Shown: in pieces, positions 1 through 11,913 of the stretch
Numbering within the stretch: the stretch's first letter is position 1
Layout of the letters: every line of letters begins with the position of its first letter
Notes under the pieces: generated by a model
The model's database searches: none
Seen by the model: only the letters and a program-made list of their open reading frames with translations
What the model was told of the DNA's origin: nothing
From: Azospirillum oryzae
GTDB taxonomy: Bacteria > Pseudomonadota > Alphaproteobacteria > Azospirillales > Azospirillaceae
NCBI RefSeq assembly: GCF_008364795.1
Contig: NZ_VTTM01000001.1
Location: 248,001 to 312,000, forward strand
Reading direction: 5' to 3'
Length of the DNA: 64,000 nucleotides
Position numbers and translations under genes: made by a program

Positions 1-95
1 TCGGCACGCCGCTGACGCTGATAGTGCGCGGCAAGCCGCTGCCCGCCCGCGTCGCCGCCACGCCTTTCGTGCCGCAGCGTTATTACCGGGGCTGA
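1..95 (+). CDS. gcvT: Glycine cleavage T protein (aminomethyltransferase), 3' end
   Basis: Only the last 30 codons are in the window. The reading frame begins at base 3 and ends with residues [10 protein letters not shown] and a TGA, the usual GcvT C-terminus. GcvT transfers the aminomethyl carbon from lipoylated H-protein to tetrahydrofolate. The assignment leans on context, because gcvH, gcvPA and gcvPB follow directly on the same strand. The 5' part, and any glycine riboswitch ahead of the operon, lies outside the window. Confidence 0.8.
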   Translation, partial: GTPLTLIVRGKPLPARVAATPFVPQRYYRG

Positions 96-145
96 TGCCT
101 CCTCAACCCAATCACAAGCAACCGTTCGGACAGGGAAATCTTCAT

Positions 146-520
146 ATGAGCAAGAAATTCACCAAGGACCACGAGTGGGTTCAGGTCGATGGCGATGTCG
201 CCACCGTCGGCGTCACCGACTTCGCGCAGAGCCAGTTGGGCGACGTTGTGTTCGTCGAGCTGCCCGAGGCCGGCCGCGTGCTGGAGCAGGGCAAGGAAGC
301 CGCTGTCGTCGAATCCGTGAAGGCTGCCAGCGACGTGTACGCACCGGTCTCCGGCACCGTCGTGGAGGCCAACCAGGCCCTGGTCGATGACCCGTCGATG
401 GTCAACAGCGCCGCCGAGACCGATGGCTGGTTCTTCAAGATCCAGTTGAAGGACGCCTCCGAACTCGATGGTCTGATGGACGAATCGGCCTACAAGGCCT
501 TCGTTGAGGAATCCCACTGA
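146..520 (+). CDS. gcvH: Glycine cleavage system H protein
   Basis: The 124-residue protein is of normal GcvH length. It shuttles the aminomethyl group between P and T proteins on a lipoyl arm. The lipoylation site is the Lys in [10 protein letters not shown] (about Lys59), and the N-terminus KFTKDHEWV is typical of the family. An in-frame upstream ATG at 95 would add 17 atypical residues, so the ATG at 146 is preferred; a GGGA element lies about 10 bases before it. The gene sits 50 bp after gcvT and 1 bp before gcvPA, consistent with one operon. Confidence 0.95.
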   Translation: MSKKFTKDHEWVQVDGDVATVGVTDFAQSQLGDVVFVELPEAGRVLEQGKEAAVVESVKAASDVYAPVSGTVVEANQALVDDPSMVNSAAETDGWFFKIQLKDASELDGLMDESAYKAFVEESH

Positions 521-521
521 C

Positions 522-1880
522 ATGCGCTATCTGCCCCTGACCGAGGCCGACCGGCAGTCGATGCTGGAGGCCGTCCGCGCAACATCGGTCGAAGACCTGT
601 TCCGCGATGTTCCAAAGGCGGCCCAACTGGCCGGCCCGATCGGGGGCTTGCCCAACCATATGGGCGAGCTTGAGGTCGAGCGTCTGCTGGGGACCATGGC
701 GGCGAAGAACCTGACGGCAGGATCGGTGCCCAGCTTCCTCGGCGCCGGTGCCTACCGCCACCATGTGCCGGCCACCGTCGATCATCTGGTCCAGCGCGGC
801 GAGTTCCTGACCGCCTACACGCCGTACCAGCCGGAGGTGAGCCAGGGCACGCTGCAGGTCCTGTTCGAATTCCAGACCCAGGTTGCCCTGCTGACCGGCA
901 TGGATGTGGCCAACGCCTCGATGTATGACGGCGCCACCTCCTGCGCCGAAGCCGTCATGATGGCCAATCGCGTCACCCGGCGGAAGAAGGCGATCCTGTC
1001 CGGCGGCCTGCACCCGCATTACCGCGACGTGACCACCACCGACGCCCGCTTCATCGGTTTCGAGGCGGTGGCCCTGCCGGCCGCACCGACCGGCGGCGAG
1101 GATCTGCTGGCGCTGGTCGACGACAAGACGTCCTGCGTCGTCGTGCAGAACCCCGACGTGTTCGGCCATGTCCGCGACTACACCGATCTGGCCGCCGCCT
1201 GCCAGGCCAAGGGCGCACTGCTGATCGTCGTGGTGACGGAGGCCCTGTCGCTGGGGCTGCTGACGCCGCCGGGCGACATGGGCGCCGACATCGTCGCGGC
1301 GGAAGGCCAGTCCTTCGGGAACGCGCTGAACTTCGGCGGCCCCTATGTCGGGCTGTTCGCGGTGAAGGACAAATATGTCCGCCAGATGCCGGGCCGCCTG
1401 TGCGGCGAAACGGTGGACGCCGATGGCCGCCGCGGCTTCGTGCTGACGCTCTCCACCCGCGAGCAGCACATCCGCCGCGAGAAGGCGACCTCGAACATCT
1501 GCACCAACTCCGGCCTGTGCGCGCTGGCCTTCTCGATCCATGTCAGCCTGCTGGGCGAGGCGGGGATCACGCAGCTGGCCCAGCTGAACCACGCCAAGGC
1601 GGTCCAGATGGCCGACAAGCTGGCGGCGGTTCCGGGCGTCGAGGTGCTGAACGACGGCTTCTTCAACGAATTTACCGTGAAGCTGCCGAAGCCCGCCGCC
1701 GCGGTGGTCGAGGACCTCGCCAAGCGCCGCATCCTCGGCGGCGTGCCGGTGTCGCGCCTCTATCCGGGTGAAATGGAAGATTTGTTGCTGGTCGCCGTCA
1801 CCGAGACCAACACCGACGCCGACATGGACGCCTTCGCGGCTGCCTTGACTGAAATTCTGGGATCTGGGGTTCTGGCATGA
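522..1880 (+). CDS. gcvPA: Glycine dehydrogenase (decarboxylating) subunit 1
   Basis: This 452-residue protein is the N-terminal half of the P-protein in organisms where glycine decarboxylase is split into two chains (alpha2-beta2 type). It shows the conserved stretch [18 protein letters not shown] and [15 protein letters not shown]. It pairs with GcvPB to form the PLP-dependent decarboxylase that loads GcvH. The start at 522 has a GAGGA ribosome site overlapping the end of gcvH and lies 1 bp after its stop. The 3' end overlaps gcvPB by ATGA, indicating translational coupling. Confidence 0.95.
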   Translation: MRYLPLTEADRQSMLEAVRATSVEDLFRDVPKAAQLAGPIGGLPNHMGELEVERLLGTMAAKNLTAGSVPSFLGAGAYRHHVPATVDHLVQRGEFLTAYTPYQPEVSQGTLQVLFEFQTQVALLTGMDVANASMYDGATSCAEAVMMANRVTRRKKAILSGGLHPHYRDVTTTDARFIGFEAVALPAAPTGGEDLLALVDDKTSCVVVQNPDVFGHVRDYTDLAAACQAKGALLIVVVTEALSLGLLTPPGDMGADIVAAEGQSFGNALNFGGPYVGLFAVKDKYVRQMPGRLCGETVDADGRRGFVLTLSTREQHIRREKATSNICTNSGLCALAFSIHVSLLGEAGITQLAQLNHAKAVQMADKLAAVPGVEVLNDGFFNEFTVKLPKPAAAVVEDLAKRRILGGVPVSRLYPGEMEDLLLVAVTETNTDADMDAFAAALTEILGSGVLA

Positions 1881-3448
1881 GCATGAACAACCAGGGCCGT
1901 CCGTCGGCCATTCCGGCCGGTGCCGCCTCGTTCGACGGCGTGACCGGCACCGTCACCGGCAACCGTGGCCTGCAGATCGAAGAACCGCTGATCTTCGAAC
2001 AGGACAGCGCCGGCCGCACCGGCGTCGACCTGCCCGACGTGCCGAAGGTGGCCTCGCGCCTGGGTGCGGTGAAGCCGCGTGCCAAGGTCGGGCTGCCCGG
2101 CCTCGCCGAGCCGCAGGTGGTCCGCCACTACACCCGCCTGTCGCAGAAGAACTATGCCATTGACAGCGGGTTCTATCCGCTCGGCTCCTGCACGATGAAG
2201 CACAACCCGCGCCTGAACGAGAAGATGGCGCGGCTGCCGGGCTTCTCCGACGTGCATCCCATGCAGCCGGTCAGCACGGTGCAGGGTGCGCTGGAACTGA
2301 TGGACCAGTTGGCCCACTGGCTGAAGACGCTGACCGGCATGGCCGCCGTGACGCTGGCGCCCGCCGCCGGTGCCCATGGCGAGATGTGCGGCATCATGGC
2401 GATCCGCGCCGCGCATGAGGCGAAGGGTGATACCGGCCGCACCAAGATCCTGGTGCCGGAAAGTGCCCACGGCACCAACCCGGCGACCGCCGCCGCCTGC
2501 GGCTACAGCGTCGATGCCATCCCGGCGACCGCCGACGGCCGTGTCGATCTGGAGGCGCTGAAGGCCAAGCTCGGTCCCGACGTGGCCGGCCTGATGCTGA
2601 CCAACCCCAACACCTGCGGCCTGTTCGAACGCGACATCATCGCGATCGCCGAGGCGGTGCATGCGGCCGGCGGCTATTTCTACTGCGACGGCGCCAACTT
2701 CAACGCCATCGTCGGGCGGGTCCGTCCGGCCGACCTCGGCATCGATGTCATGCACATCAACCTGCACAAGACCTTCTCCACCCCGCATGGCGGCGGTGGT
2801 CCGGGGTCGGGACCGGTGGTGTTCGCGGAGTCGCTGGCGCCTTACATCCCGGTGCCCTACGTGACGCATGGCAAGGACGGCTTCGCGCTGGTGGAGAACG
2901 CCGGCGACGGTCTGGCCTTCGGCCGCATGAAGGCTTTCCACGGCCAGATGGGCATGTTCGTCCGCGCCCTGTCCTACATGCTGAGTCATGGCGCCGACGG
3001 GTTGTGGCAGGCGTCGGGCGACGCGGTGCTGAACGCCAACTATGTCATGGCACGGCTGGAGGACGTGATGACGGCCTCCTTCGAGGGGCCGTGCATGCAC
3101 GAGTGCCTCTTCGACGACCGATTCCTGAAGGGGACGGGGGTCACCACGCTCGACATGGCGAAGGCGCTGATCGACGAGGGTTTCCACCCGATGACCATGT
3201 ATTTCCCGCTGGTCGTCCACGGTGCCCTGCTGATCGAACCGACCGAGACGGAAAGCAAGGCCAGCCTGGACCAGTTCGTCGACGCGCTGCGGGCGCTGGC
3301 CGAACGGGCGAAGTCGGGCGACGTGGCCTACTTCCAGGCCGCTCCGCGCCTGACTCCGCGCCGTCGTCTGGACGAGACCGCGGCGGCCCGCAAGCCGGTC
3401 CTGCGCTGGACTCCGCCGGTGGTGGCGGAGGCTCTGGCGGCGGAGTAA
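1877..3448 (+). CDS. gcvPB: Glycine dehydrogenase (decarboxylating) subunit 2
   Basis: The 523-residue catalytic half of the split P-protein carries the PLP-binding lysine in [18 protein letters not shown] (about Lys298) and the conserved [13 protein letters not shown] motif near residue 100. It decarboxylates glycine and passes the aminomethyl group to lipoyl-GcvH. Its ATG overlaps the gcvPA stop by four bases. It is the last gene of the gcvT-H-PA-PB operon and is followed by a strong hairpin. Confidence 0.95.
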   Translation: MSMNNQGRPSAIPAGAASFDGVTGTVTGNRGLQIEEPLIFEQDSAGRTGVDLPDVPKVASRLGAVKPRAKVGLPGLAEPQVVRHYTRLSQKNYAIDSGFYPLGSCTMKHNPRLNEKMARLPGFSDVHPMQPVSTVQGALELMDQLAHWLKTLTGMAAVTLAPAAGAHGEMCGIMAIRAAHEAKGDTGRTKILVPESAHGTNPATAAACGYSVDAIPATADGRVDLEALKAKLGPDVAGLMLTNPNTCGLFERDIIAIAEAVHAAGGYFYCDGANFNAIVGRVRPADLGIDVMHINLHKTFSTPHGGGGPGSGPVVFAESLAPYIPVPYVTHGKDGFALVENAGDGLAFGRMKAFHGQMGMFVRALSYMLSHGADGLWQASGDAVLNANYVMARLEDVMTASFEGPCMHECLFDDRFLKGTGVTTLDMAKALIDEGFHPMTMYFPLVVHGALLIEPTETESKASLDQFVDALRALAERAKSGDVAYFQAAPRLTPRRRLDETAAARKPVLRWTPPVVAEALAAE

Positions 3449-3461
3449 GGGGCTCGACGTC

Positions 3462-3496
3462 GAAACTCCCTCTCCCACGTCGGGAGAGGGAGTTTC
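3462..3496. terminator. Bidirectional rho-independent terminator
   Basis: A perfect 15-bp inverted repeat (GAAACTCCCTCTCCC and its complement) with a 5-base loop begins 14 bp after the gcvPB stop. It also lies just past the 3' end of the convergent small gene, so it can stop both transcripts. The A-run on one arm becomes a T-run on the other, as in bidirectional terminators. Confidence 0.85.
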
Positions 3497-3502
3497 CGTC
3501 GC

Positions 3503-3718
3503 TCACTTGTCGGTCTTGTCGACGTACCTGTCGGCCTTCTTCTGATCCTCGGCGGCTTCGCGGGACATCTCCTCGCCGATCTTGGGGTCGATGCGCTTGG
3601 CTTCCTCGATCAGGTCGCGCGCCTTGCGGGGATCGCCGCCGGCGGCCTTGTCCAGTGCCTGCTCGGCCAGATCGTGGGCCTTCTTGTGTTCCGGGCTGTC
3701 TTCGTGGCGGGTGGCCAT
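3503..3718 (-). CDS. Small charged hypothetical protein
   Basis: The 71-residue protein is very hydrophilic and probably helical (MATRHEDSPEHKKAHDLAEQ at the start, ending RYVDKTDK). It has no membrane segment or signal peptide. I do not recognise the family. An AGGAGA ribosome site lies at a good distance upstream. A GGAAC-N16-TGTT element sits about 45 bases before the start, resembling an EcfG general-stress promoter. The leader just before the ATG closely matches that of the gene at 37506-37820. A stress-induced small protein is an inference. Confidence 0.7.
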   Translation of the reverse strand: MATRHEDSPEHKKAHDLAEQALDKAAGGDPRKARDLIEEAKRIDPKIGEEMSREAAEDQKKADRYVDKTDK

Positions 3719-3764
3719 GGGGCGCTCTCCTGTGTTTTTGGGAGTATGGAACCGGACGTTGTCC

Positions 3765-3789
3765 AACAGGAGGCGATCGGCAGGGTTCC
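3765..3789 (-). promoter_or_regulatory. Candidate EcfG-type promoter
   Basis: Read on the minus strand, GGAAC (3789-3785) is followed after 16 bases by TGTT (3768-3765). The alphaproteobacterial EcfG consensus is GGAAC-N16/17-CGTT, so this differs at one position. It points at the small hydrophilic gene ending at 3503 and would give a leader of about 40 bases. A PhyR-like regulator is encoded at 61883-62683. Confidence 0.5.
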
Positions 3790-3907
3790 GTTCTCCGCAG
3801 CGCACAAAAAATTTTTGGAAGTGACGGAATAGGGAAGTCGGTCTGCCCGTTTGTGCGGATGTCCGGTGGCGAACGGCCACCCAGCAACAGGGCAACGCGA
3901 ACTCCCC

Positions 3908-6553
3908 ATGAGCAACCCGAAGAACTCGATCCGGCGCGCAACCATCGCCGCCGCACTGCTGGCCGTGACCGCCGGCCACGCGTCCTTCTGGTCCTGGCGC
4001 AACGCGCCCACGGCGGTGGACGCGGAACCCGGCCGCATAGAATCGGTGTCCTATTCGCCCTCGGGCCGCAATTACGATCCCAATCATCAGCCGATCGTCC
4101 CGCGCAAGGACATCGAGAAGGACATGACCGCCATCGCCGGCTTCGCCGATGGCGTCCGTACCTACTCGACGCTCGGCTCGCAGGGCGAGGTGCCGGAGAT
4201 CGCGGTGTCCAAGGGGCTGGACGTCACGCTCGGCATCTGGCTGAGCAAGGACAAGGTCCGCAACGAGCGGGAGGTGATGCACGGCATCGCGCTGGCCAAG
4301 GAATTCCGCGGCATCAAGCGCATCGTCGTCGGCAACGAGACTCTGCTGCGCGCCGAACTGACGGATGCCGAGCTGGCCGGCTACATCAAGCGTGTGCGCG
4401 CCGCCGTTCCGGCTTCGATCAAGGTCGGCACCGCCGACGTGTGGTCTGAAATGGTCAAGGCTGACGCTACGGTTAGGGCGTCCGACTTCATGGGCGTCCA
4501 TGTGCTGCCCTACTGGGAAGGCGTGCCGGTCACCGATGCGCTGACCTGGATCCGCGACCGGCTCGACACCGTGCGCAAGGCGCATCCGGGCAAGCCGCTG
4601 TTCGTCGGCGAGGTCGGCTGGCCTTCGGGCGGCGAGAACTTCCACGACGCCTACCCGACGCCGGAGGCGCAGGCCGCGGTCGTCCGCGGGTTCGCGGCGG
4701 AAGCCAATGCGCTCGGCATCCATTACAACGTCGTCGAGGCCTTCGACGGCATCTGGAAGTCGACCATCGAAGGCTCGCCCGGCCCGACCTGGGGCGTGCT
4801 GGATGCCGACCGTCAGCCGAAATGGTCGATGACCGGCGCCGTCGCCGCCCCCTATGGCGAGCGGGTCGGTGCGGGCGTGGCGCTCGCCGTCGGTCTGGCC
4901 CTGTCGGCCTTCGCCGTCTTCCGTCGCCGGACCAACGCCGGCTTCGCCCTGGCCGCCTCGCTGGGCGCCAACATCATCGGCTTTGCCATCGGTTCGGCCG
5001 TCGCCGGCGCCTTCGCCGAATATCTGACCTTCGGTGCGGTCACCACCTGGGGCTCCGCCTTCGCACTGGGCGCCCTGATGATGAGCGTCGCCTTCGCCGA
5101 TCTGGTGGATGTCGCCCGCCGGCTGCTGACCGGCCGCGCCCCGGCGCTGCTGCCGCATGCCGTGCCCAGCATCGACCACAAGCCGATGGTGTCCATCCAC
5201 GTCGCCGCCTGCCGCGAGCAGCCGGACGTGCTGAACGCCACGCTGGCCTCTCTGTCGCGGCTGGACTACCCGAACTACGAGGTCGTCGTCCTCATCAACA
5301 ACACCGAGGAGGAGCATCTGGTCCGTCCGGTGGAGGAGATGTGCCAGGCGCTTGGGCGCAAGTTCAAGTTCCACTGGTACAAGAAGATCTCCGGCTTCAA
5401 GGCCGGCGCGCTGAACGCCGCCCTGCGCCACACTGATCCGTCGGCCGAGATCGTCGCCGTGCTGGATGCCGACTATACAGTGTCGTCCGACTGGCTGTCG
5501 AAGCTGGCTCCGACCTTCGCCGATCCGTCGGTCGGCATCGTCCAGGCCCCGCAGGAACACCGCGACGGCCACGAGACGGCGCTGAAGGCCGCGATGACCG
5601 CCGAATACCGCCCCTTCTTCGACGTCGGCATGCAGGAAGGCGTGTCGAGCCAGGCCTTCATCTGCCATGGCACGATGATCATGCTGCGCCGGTCGGCGAT
5701 GGATCAGGTCGGCGGCTGGTCGGAAGCCGGCATCTGCGAGGACACCGAACTGGGCCTGCGCATCCTGTCGGCCGGCTACCGCGCCGCCTATACCGACGAG
5801 CGGCTCGGCGCCGGTCTGGCCCCGGACAACTTCATGCAGTTCCGCAAGCAGCGTGACCGCTGGGTGTTCGGCTCCACGCAGATCGTCCGGGCCCACTGGA
5901 AGAAGTTCCTGCCGGGTGCGGCCGAGCTGAGTGCGCGGCAGAAGCTGGGCTACGTCACCAACTGGATCCGCTGGTGGTCCGATGCCGTCGGCCTGTTCGC
6001 CGCCGCCGCCGCCGTGGTCTGGACCTTCGCCTCGCTGGTTCTGCCGCTGCACCTTCCGCCGGTGGCCGCAACCGCCGCCGTGCTAGGGGCCCTGGTCCTC
6101 CGCGCCGGCTCCAGCCTGCTGGCCTCGCGTTACGCCTCCGGCAACAGCTGGAAGGAAAGCCTGGGCGCCTGCGCCGTCGGCATGGCGCTGTCCACCACGG
6201 TCGCCCTGGCCGTCGTCCGCGGTCTGGTTCGCAAGCACGACGCCTTCCGGGTGACCGCCAAGGGCGGCAAGCGCACCGCCGGCCGCTTCTGCGCCAAGCC
6301 CGAAGCCTGGCTGTCCGCCGCGCTGGTCGCCTCGTCGGCCACCGCCGCCCTGGTCAACCCGCTGGGCACCCTGTCGCTGGAGCTGTGGTCGGTTCTGCTC
6401 GCCGCGATGGCGGTCCCGAACCTGATGGCCGTCGCCTTCGGTATCGGTGACATGCTGCCGGTCCGCGAGGCCAAGCCGGCGCCGGTCCCCGCCACCCAGC
6501 AGGCCGTCACGGCCGGCCAGGAGCAGGGGGCGAACCGTCCGATCGCGGCGTAA
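3908..6553 (+). CDS. Membrane beta-glucan synthase with GH17 and GT2 domains (NdvB/NdvC-like)
   Basis: The 881-residue protein has a leading hydrophobic segment (residues 12-30), a periplasmic GH17 glucanase-like domain (about 45-310), several membrane segments, a cytoplasmic GT2 domain (about 430-690) and further C-terminal membrane segments. GH17 candidate catalytic residues are Glu144 (VVGNET) and Glu235 (GEVGWPSGG). GT2 motifs are D520/D522 (LDADY), E611-D612 (CEDTEL) and QRDRW (648-652). This layout matches the beta-1,3/1,6-glucan synthases of Bradyrhizobium and Pseudomonas NdvB. It likely makes and remodels a periplasmic or cyclic beta-glucan. ATG 3908 is the first start that gives a normal signal/membrane N-terminus; its ribosome site is weak. 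Confidence 0.85.
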   Translation: MSNPKNSIRRATIAAALLAVTAGHASFWSWRNAPTAVDAEPGRIESVSYSPSGRNYDPNHQPIVPRKDIEKDMTAIAGFADGVRTYSTLGSQGEVPEIAVSKGLDVTLGIWLSKDKVRNEREVMHGIALAKEFRGIKRIVVGNETLLRAELTDAELAGYIKRVRAAVPASIKVGTADVWSEMVKADATVRASDFMGVHVLPYWEGVPVTDALTWIRDRLDTVRKAHPGKPLFVGEVGWPSGGENFHDAYPTPEAQAAVVRGFAAEANALGIHYNVVEAFDGIWKSTIEGSPGPTWGVLDADRQPKWSMTGAVAAPYGERVGAGVALAVGLALSAFAVFRRRTNAGFALAASLGANIIGFAIGSAVAGAFAEYLTFGAVTTWGSAFALGALMMSVAFADLVDVARRLLTGRAPALLPHAVPSIDHKPMVSIHVAACREQPDVLNATLASLSRLDYPNYEVVVLINNTEEEHLVRPVEEMCQALGRKFKFHWYKKISGFKAGALNAALRHTDPSAEIVAVLDADYTVSSDWLSKLAPTFADPSVGIVQAPQEHRDGHETALKAAMTAEYRPFFDVGMQEGVSSQAFICHGTMIMLRRSAMDQVGGWSEAGICEDTELGLRILSAGYRAAYTDERLGAGLAPDNFMQFRKQRDRWVFGSTQIVRAHWKKFLPGAAELSARQKLGYVTNWIRWWSDAVGLFAAAAAVVWTFASLVLPLHLPPVAATAAVLGALVLRAGSSLLASRYASGNSWKESLGACAVGMALSTTVALAVVRGLVRKHDAFRVTAKGGKRTAGRFCAKPEAWLSAALVASSATAALVNPLGTLSLELWSVLLAAMAVPNLMAVAFGIGDMLPVREAKPAPVPATQQAVTAGQEQGANRPIAA

Positions 6554-6576
6554 CGCCTCCGCATCACGCCCACCGA

Positions 6577-6620
6577 CGGCCCCTTTCCCGCCTGCAAGGG
6601 CGGGGGAGGGGCCGACTTTT
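6577..6620 (+). terminator. Rho-independent terminator after the glucan synthase
   Basis: A GC-rich imperfect inverted repeat (CGGCCCC on the left arm, GGGGCCG on the right, with CCCGCC/GGCGGG inside) is followed by ACTTTTTT. It lies about 25 bp after the stop codon and fits an intrinsic terminator. Confidence 0.75.
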
Positions 6621-6751
6621 TTGGGGGTGGAGTCGCTTTTCCGACCAAGGTGAAACTTGTCGGCAACAGCTCTTCGTGCCTACCATCGGCGGCTGAAATC
6701 GATAAGGACGCGCGGACCAACGCGCCAAGCAACCTCTGGAGGGAGAACGCC

Positions 6752-7834
6752 ATGCATGTCGTCAAAGCGTCCGACCAGTCGCCGCCATCGCTGCTGTCGG
6801 GCGACAATCGCGTTCGTCTGGAAAATTGGCTGGCCGCACAGGCCGGCGCATCCCGCGTCGTGGTGACTGAGGATGGACGGCTTGGCGGTGGCGCGATCTC
6901 CCTGAACCTTGCGGTGACTCTGGACATCGATGGTGGGCCGATTGCCGGCCGGCATGCCTGCGTGTTGCGGGCCGAGGGCGGCGGGCGTATTTCGGCCAGC
7001 ATCGGCAAGCTGCGGGAGTTCGTGGTGCTGCGCGCCGCCTTCGCCGGCGGCGTGATGGCGCCCGAACCGCTGTTCGCCTGCGACGACCCCGCCGTGCTTG
7101 GCCATGACTTCTACATCATGCGCCGCGCCGATGGGCTGGGAGCCGGCCATGCGGTGACGCGGTCGGAAGCGGCCCAGCCGGAGCTGGCGCGGGAACTTGG
7201 CCGACAGCTTGGCCGGCTGCACCGGATCACCCCGGAGACCGAGGGGCTGGAGAGGCTGGGCGAGGCGCCGGAATGCCCAGCGCACGAGACGTTGGCTCAG
7301 TATCGCCGCTGGTTCGGCGACCTTGGACGCCGCGATCCGGTGATCGCCTGGGGCCTGCGCTGGATGGAGGTCAACGCTCCGCTGCCGGGTGCGGTGGTGC
7401 TGTGCCATCGCGACTTCCGCACCGGCAACTATCTGGTCAAGGACGGCGCGCTGACCGCGATCCTGGATTGGGAGTTCGCCGGGTTCAGCGACCCGATGGA
7501 GGATCTGGGCTGGTTCTGCGCCCGCTCCTGGCGGTTCCGCCGGCCCGACCGAGAGGCGGGGGGCATCGCCGACCGTGCGGATTTCTATGCCGGCTATGAG
7601 GAGACCTCCGGCCGCCGCGTCGATCCCGCGCGCGTCGCCTATTGGGAGACGGCCGCCTACCTGCGCTGGGCGGCCATCGCGGTGGAGCAGGGGCTGCGTC
7701 ACAGCTCCGGTGCCGAATCTTCGTTGGAGCTGGCGCTGACCGGGCGGATGCTGCCGGAAATCGAGCTGGACATGCTGCGCCATCTCCGCGCCATCGGCAG
7801 CATGGCGTCCGGAGCGGTGGAGAAGGTGGCCTGA
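6752..7834 (+). CDS. Phosphotransferase family protein (APH/ACAD10-like kinase fold)
   Basis: The 360-residue protein has the APH-type catalytic loop HRDFRTGNYL (His219 onward) and the metal-binding segment ILDWEFAGFSDP, so it is an active-looking small-molecule kinase. Relatives occur next to acyl-CoA dehydrogenases and resemble the kinase part of ACAD10, which acts on hydroxyacyl-CoA; the substrate here is unknown. The ATG at 6752 follows a strong GGAGGGAGA site. A longer ORF from 6650 is possible but lacks such a site. It overlaps the DUF6285 gene by one base (TGATG). Confidence 0.85.
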   Translation: MHVVKASDQSPPSLLSGDNRVRLENWLAAQAGASRVVVTEDGRLGGGAISLNLAVTLDIDGGPIAGRHACVLRAEGGGRISASIGKLREFVVLRAAFAGGVMAPEPLFACDDPAVLGHDFYIMRRADGLGAGHAVTRSEAAQPELARELGRQLGRLHRITPETEGLERLGEAPECPAHETLAQYRRWFGDLGRRDPVIAWGLRWMEVNAPLPGAVVLCHRDFRTGNYLVKDGALTAILDWEFAGFSDPMEDLGWFCARSWRFRRPDREAGGIADRADFYAGYEETSGRRVDPARVAYWETAAYLRWAAIAVEQGLRHSSGAESSLELALTGRMLPEIELDMLRHLRAIGSMASGAVEKVA

Positions 7835-8220
7835 TGCGCACCAATCCCGACGCCCGCGGTCTGCTGCAGATCGCCGCCTCCACCTTCCGGTCCGACGTTC
7901 TTCCCCATGTGGCGCCGGAGGCGCGCTTCGCCGCCCTGATGGTCGCCAACGCGCTGGACATCGCCGAGCGCGAGTTGAAGGGGCTGGATGCCGCCGGCCA
8001 TTCCATGCTGGGCGCGCTTGCCCTGCTCTATGGCGAGGACGCCGACGACGCCCTGTCGGGCGACGATCTGCGCAAGCGTGTGGAGGCCTTGCAGCACCGA
8101 CTTTGCATCGAGATCGCCGCCGGCGACTTCGACCACGAGGGCCAGGACGTGTTGATGGATTCACTGGAGGCCATCGTACAGGCTCGTCTGGGGATATCGA
8201 ACCCGAAGGCGTTGGGGTAG
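7834..8220 (+). CDS. DUF6285-type protein, partner of the upstream phosphotransferase
   Basis: The 128-residue, probably helical protein (GLLQIAASTFRSDVLPHVAP near the N-terminus) matches my recollection of DUF6285 proteins, which are usually encoded directly after an APH-family phosphotransferase. Start and upstream stop share an A (TGATG), so the two are translationally coupled and likely act together. There is no signal peptide or membrane segment. Molecular function is unknown. The usual acyl-CoA dehydrogenase neighbour is absent here. Confidence 0.75.
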   Translation: MRTNPDARGLLQIAASTFRSDVLPHVAPEARFAALMVANALDIAERELKGLDAAGHSMLGALALLYGEDADDALSGDDLRKRVEALQHRLCIEIAAGDFDHEGQDVLMDSLEAIVQARLGISNPKALG

Positions 8221-8265
8221 GGGCGTTGGGGTCGGGTCGTCAGGTTGGAGTGCTGCCCGGCCCCG

Positions 8266-9282
8266 TCACGCCTTGCGCGTTTTCCGTTCCCGCTTCACCT
8301 CGTACATGGCGGCATCGGCCGTCCGCAGCGCGGCCTCCACATTGACGATGCGGGGGTCGGCGGCGGTGGGTCCGAAGCTTGCGCCGGAATAGTGCAGGGT
8401 GATGCCGTGCAACTGGTAGTCCCCGATCAGCAACGGGGCCAGGCGGTTGCACAAGGCCTCCGCAGCCGCCCGGCCTTCGGCGTCACCCGATGGACCCAGG
8501 CCGGTGACGATGAATTCGTCGCCGCCGAAGCGGGCAAGGATGTCCCCTGCCCGAAGACCGGCCGACAGTCGCTTGCCCACCTCGATCAGGAACTCATCGC
8601 CGATTTCATGACCATGGCGGTCGTTGATCGCCTTGAACCCATCGAGGTCGATGAAGGCGATCAGGACCGTCTGCCCTGTCAGCTCGGCATCGGTGAACAG
8701 GCGGTCCATCTCTTTCAGAAGGAAGCGGCGGTTGGGCAGTCCGGTCAGCACGTCAGTGAAGGAATGGGCCTCTAGGGCGGTATTGACGGTCTGAAGGTTT
8801 TCGAGAAGCTGTTCCCGCTCCACATGCAGGCCGATCAGCGAGGAGAAGAGGCGGAGGACCTGCTCCCCCTTCGGGGTCAGTGGCTTGCGCTCCGACCCCG
8901 CGGCACACAGGGTTCCGAACAAAGTGCCGTCATTCAGCCGAACCGGAGTGCTGACATAGGTCTGGATACCGAGAGCCTTGGCGGCGTCACAGTCGCCCCA
9001 CAGAGTTGGCACATCGTCGGTATGGAACCGTCCTTCGTCGAGCGCGCGCTTGCACAGCGTCCCCTCCCAGGGAACGACGAGCCCTTCGGGAATCTGCATT
9101 GTCTTGGTGTTGTAGGCGAACAGAACGCGTTGCACACCCAGTTCCCGGTCGATGCGGGTCAGGTAGGTCGCTTCCAGTTCCGTTACCGCTTCCAACAGGC
9201 TGAGCAGAGGACGGGTCAGGTCTTCGACCGAACGGGCGGAGGTGAGTGTGTCGGAAATCTCGGAGAAGAACTTGTCTGACAT
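8266..9282 (-). CDS. GAF-GGDEF diguanylate cyclase
   Basis: The 338-residue soluble protein has an N-terminal GAF domain (about 20-160) and a C-terminal GGDEF domain (about 170-335). The active site RFGGDEF is intact. RAGD, five residues before it, fits the RxxD inhibitory site, so it should make cyclic di-GMP with product inhibition. No membrane segment is seen. The start MSDKFFSEI is chosen because the upstream extension is Cys-rich and unlike any GAF protein. It runs divergently from uvrB across a 395-bp gap. Confidence 0.9.
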   Translation of the reverse strand: MSDKFFSEISDTLTSARSVEDLTRPLLSLLEAVTELEATYLTRIDRELGVQRVLFAYNTKTMQIPEGLVVPWEGTLCKRALDEGRFHTDDVPTLWGDCDAAKALGIQTYVSTPVRLNDGTLFGTLCAAGSERKPLTPKGEQVLRLFSSLIGLHVEREQLLENLQTVNTALEAHSFTDVLTGLPNRRFLLKEMDRLFTDAELTGQTVLIAFIDLDGFKAINDRHGHEIGDEFLIEVGKRLSAGLRAGDILARFGGDEFIVTGLGPSGDAEGRAAAEALCNRLAPLLIGDYQLHGITLHYSGASFGPTAADPRIVNVEAALRTADAAMYEVKRERKTRKA

Positions 9283-11819
<2,537 letters not shown>

Positions 11820-11913
11820 CCCACCCTTGTTGACCCACCCTTGTCCTGAACAGGTTGCAACACCATACTTCCGCTTCCCGTAGGGTGGGGCGGGATCACA
11901 GGAGGGTTGTGGG

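Noticed and set aside
3503..6052. Open frame of 849 codons on the minus strand opposite the glucan synthase
   Set aside because: It is a shadow of the GC-rich codon pattern of the plus-strand gene. Only its last 71 codons, outside the glucan synthase, have a ribosome site and a plausible protein.
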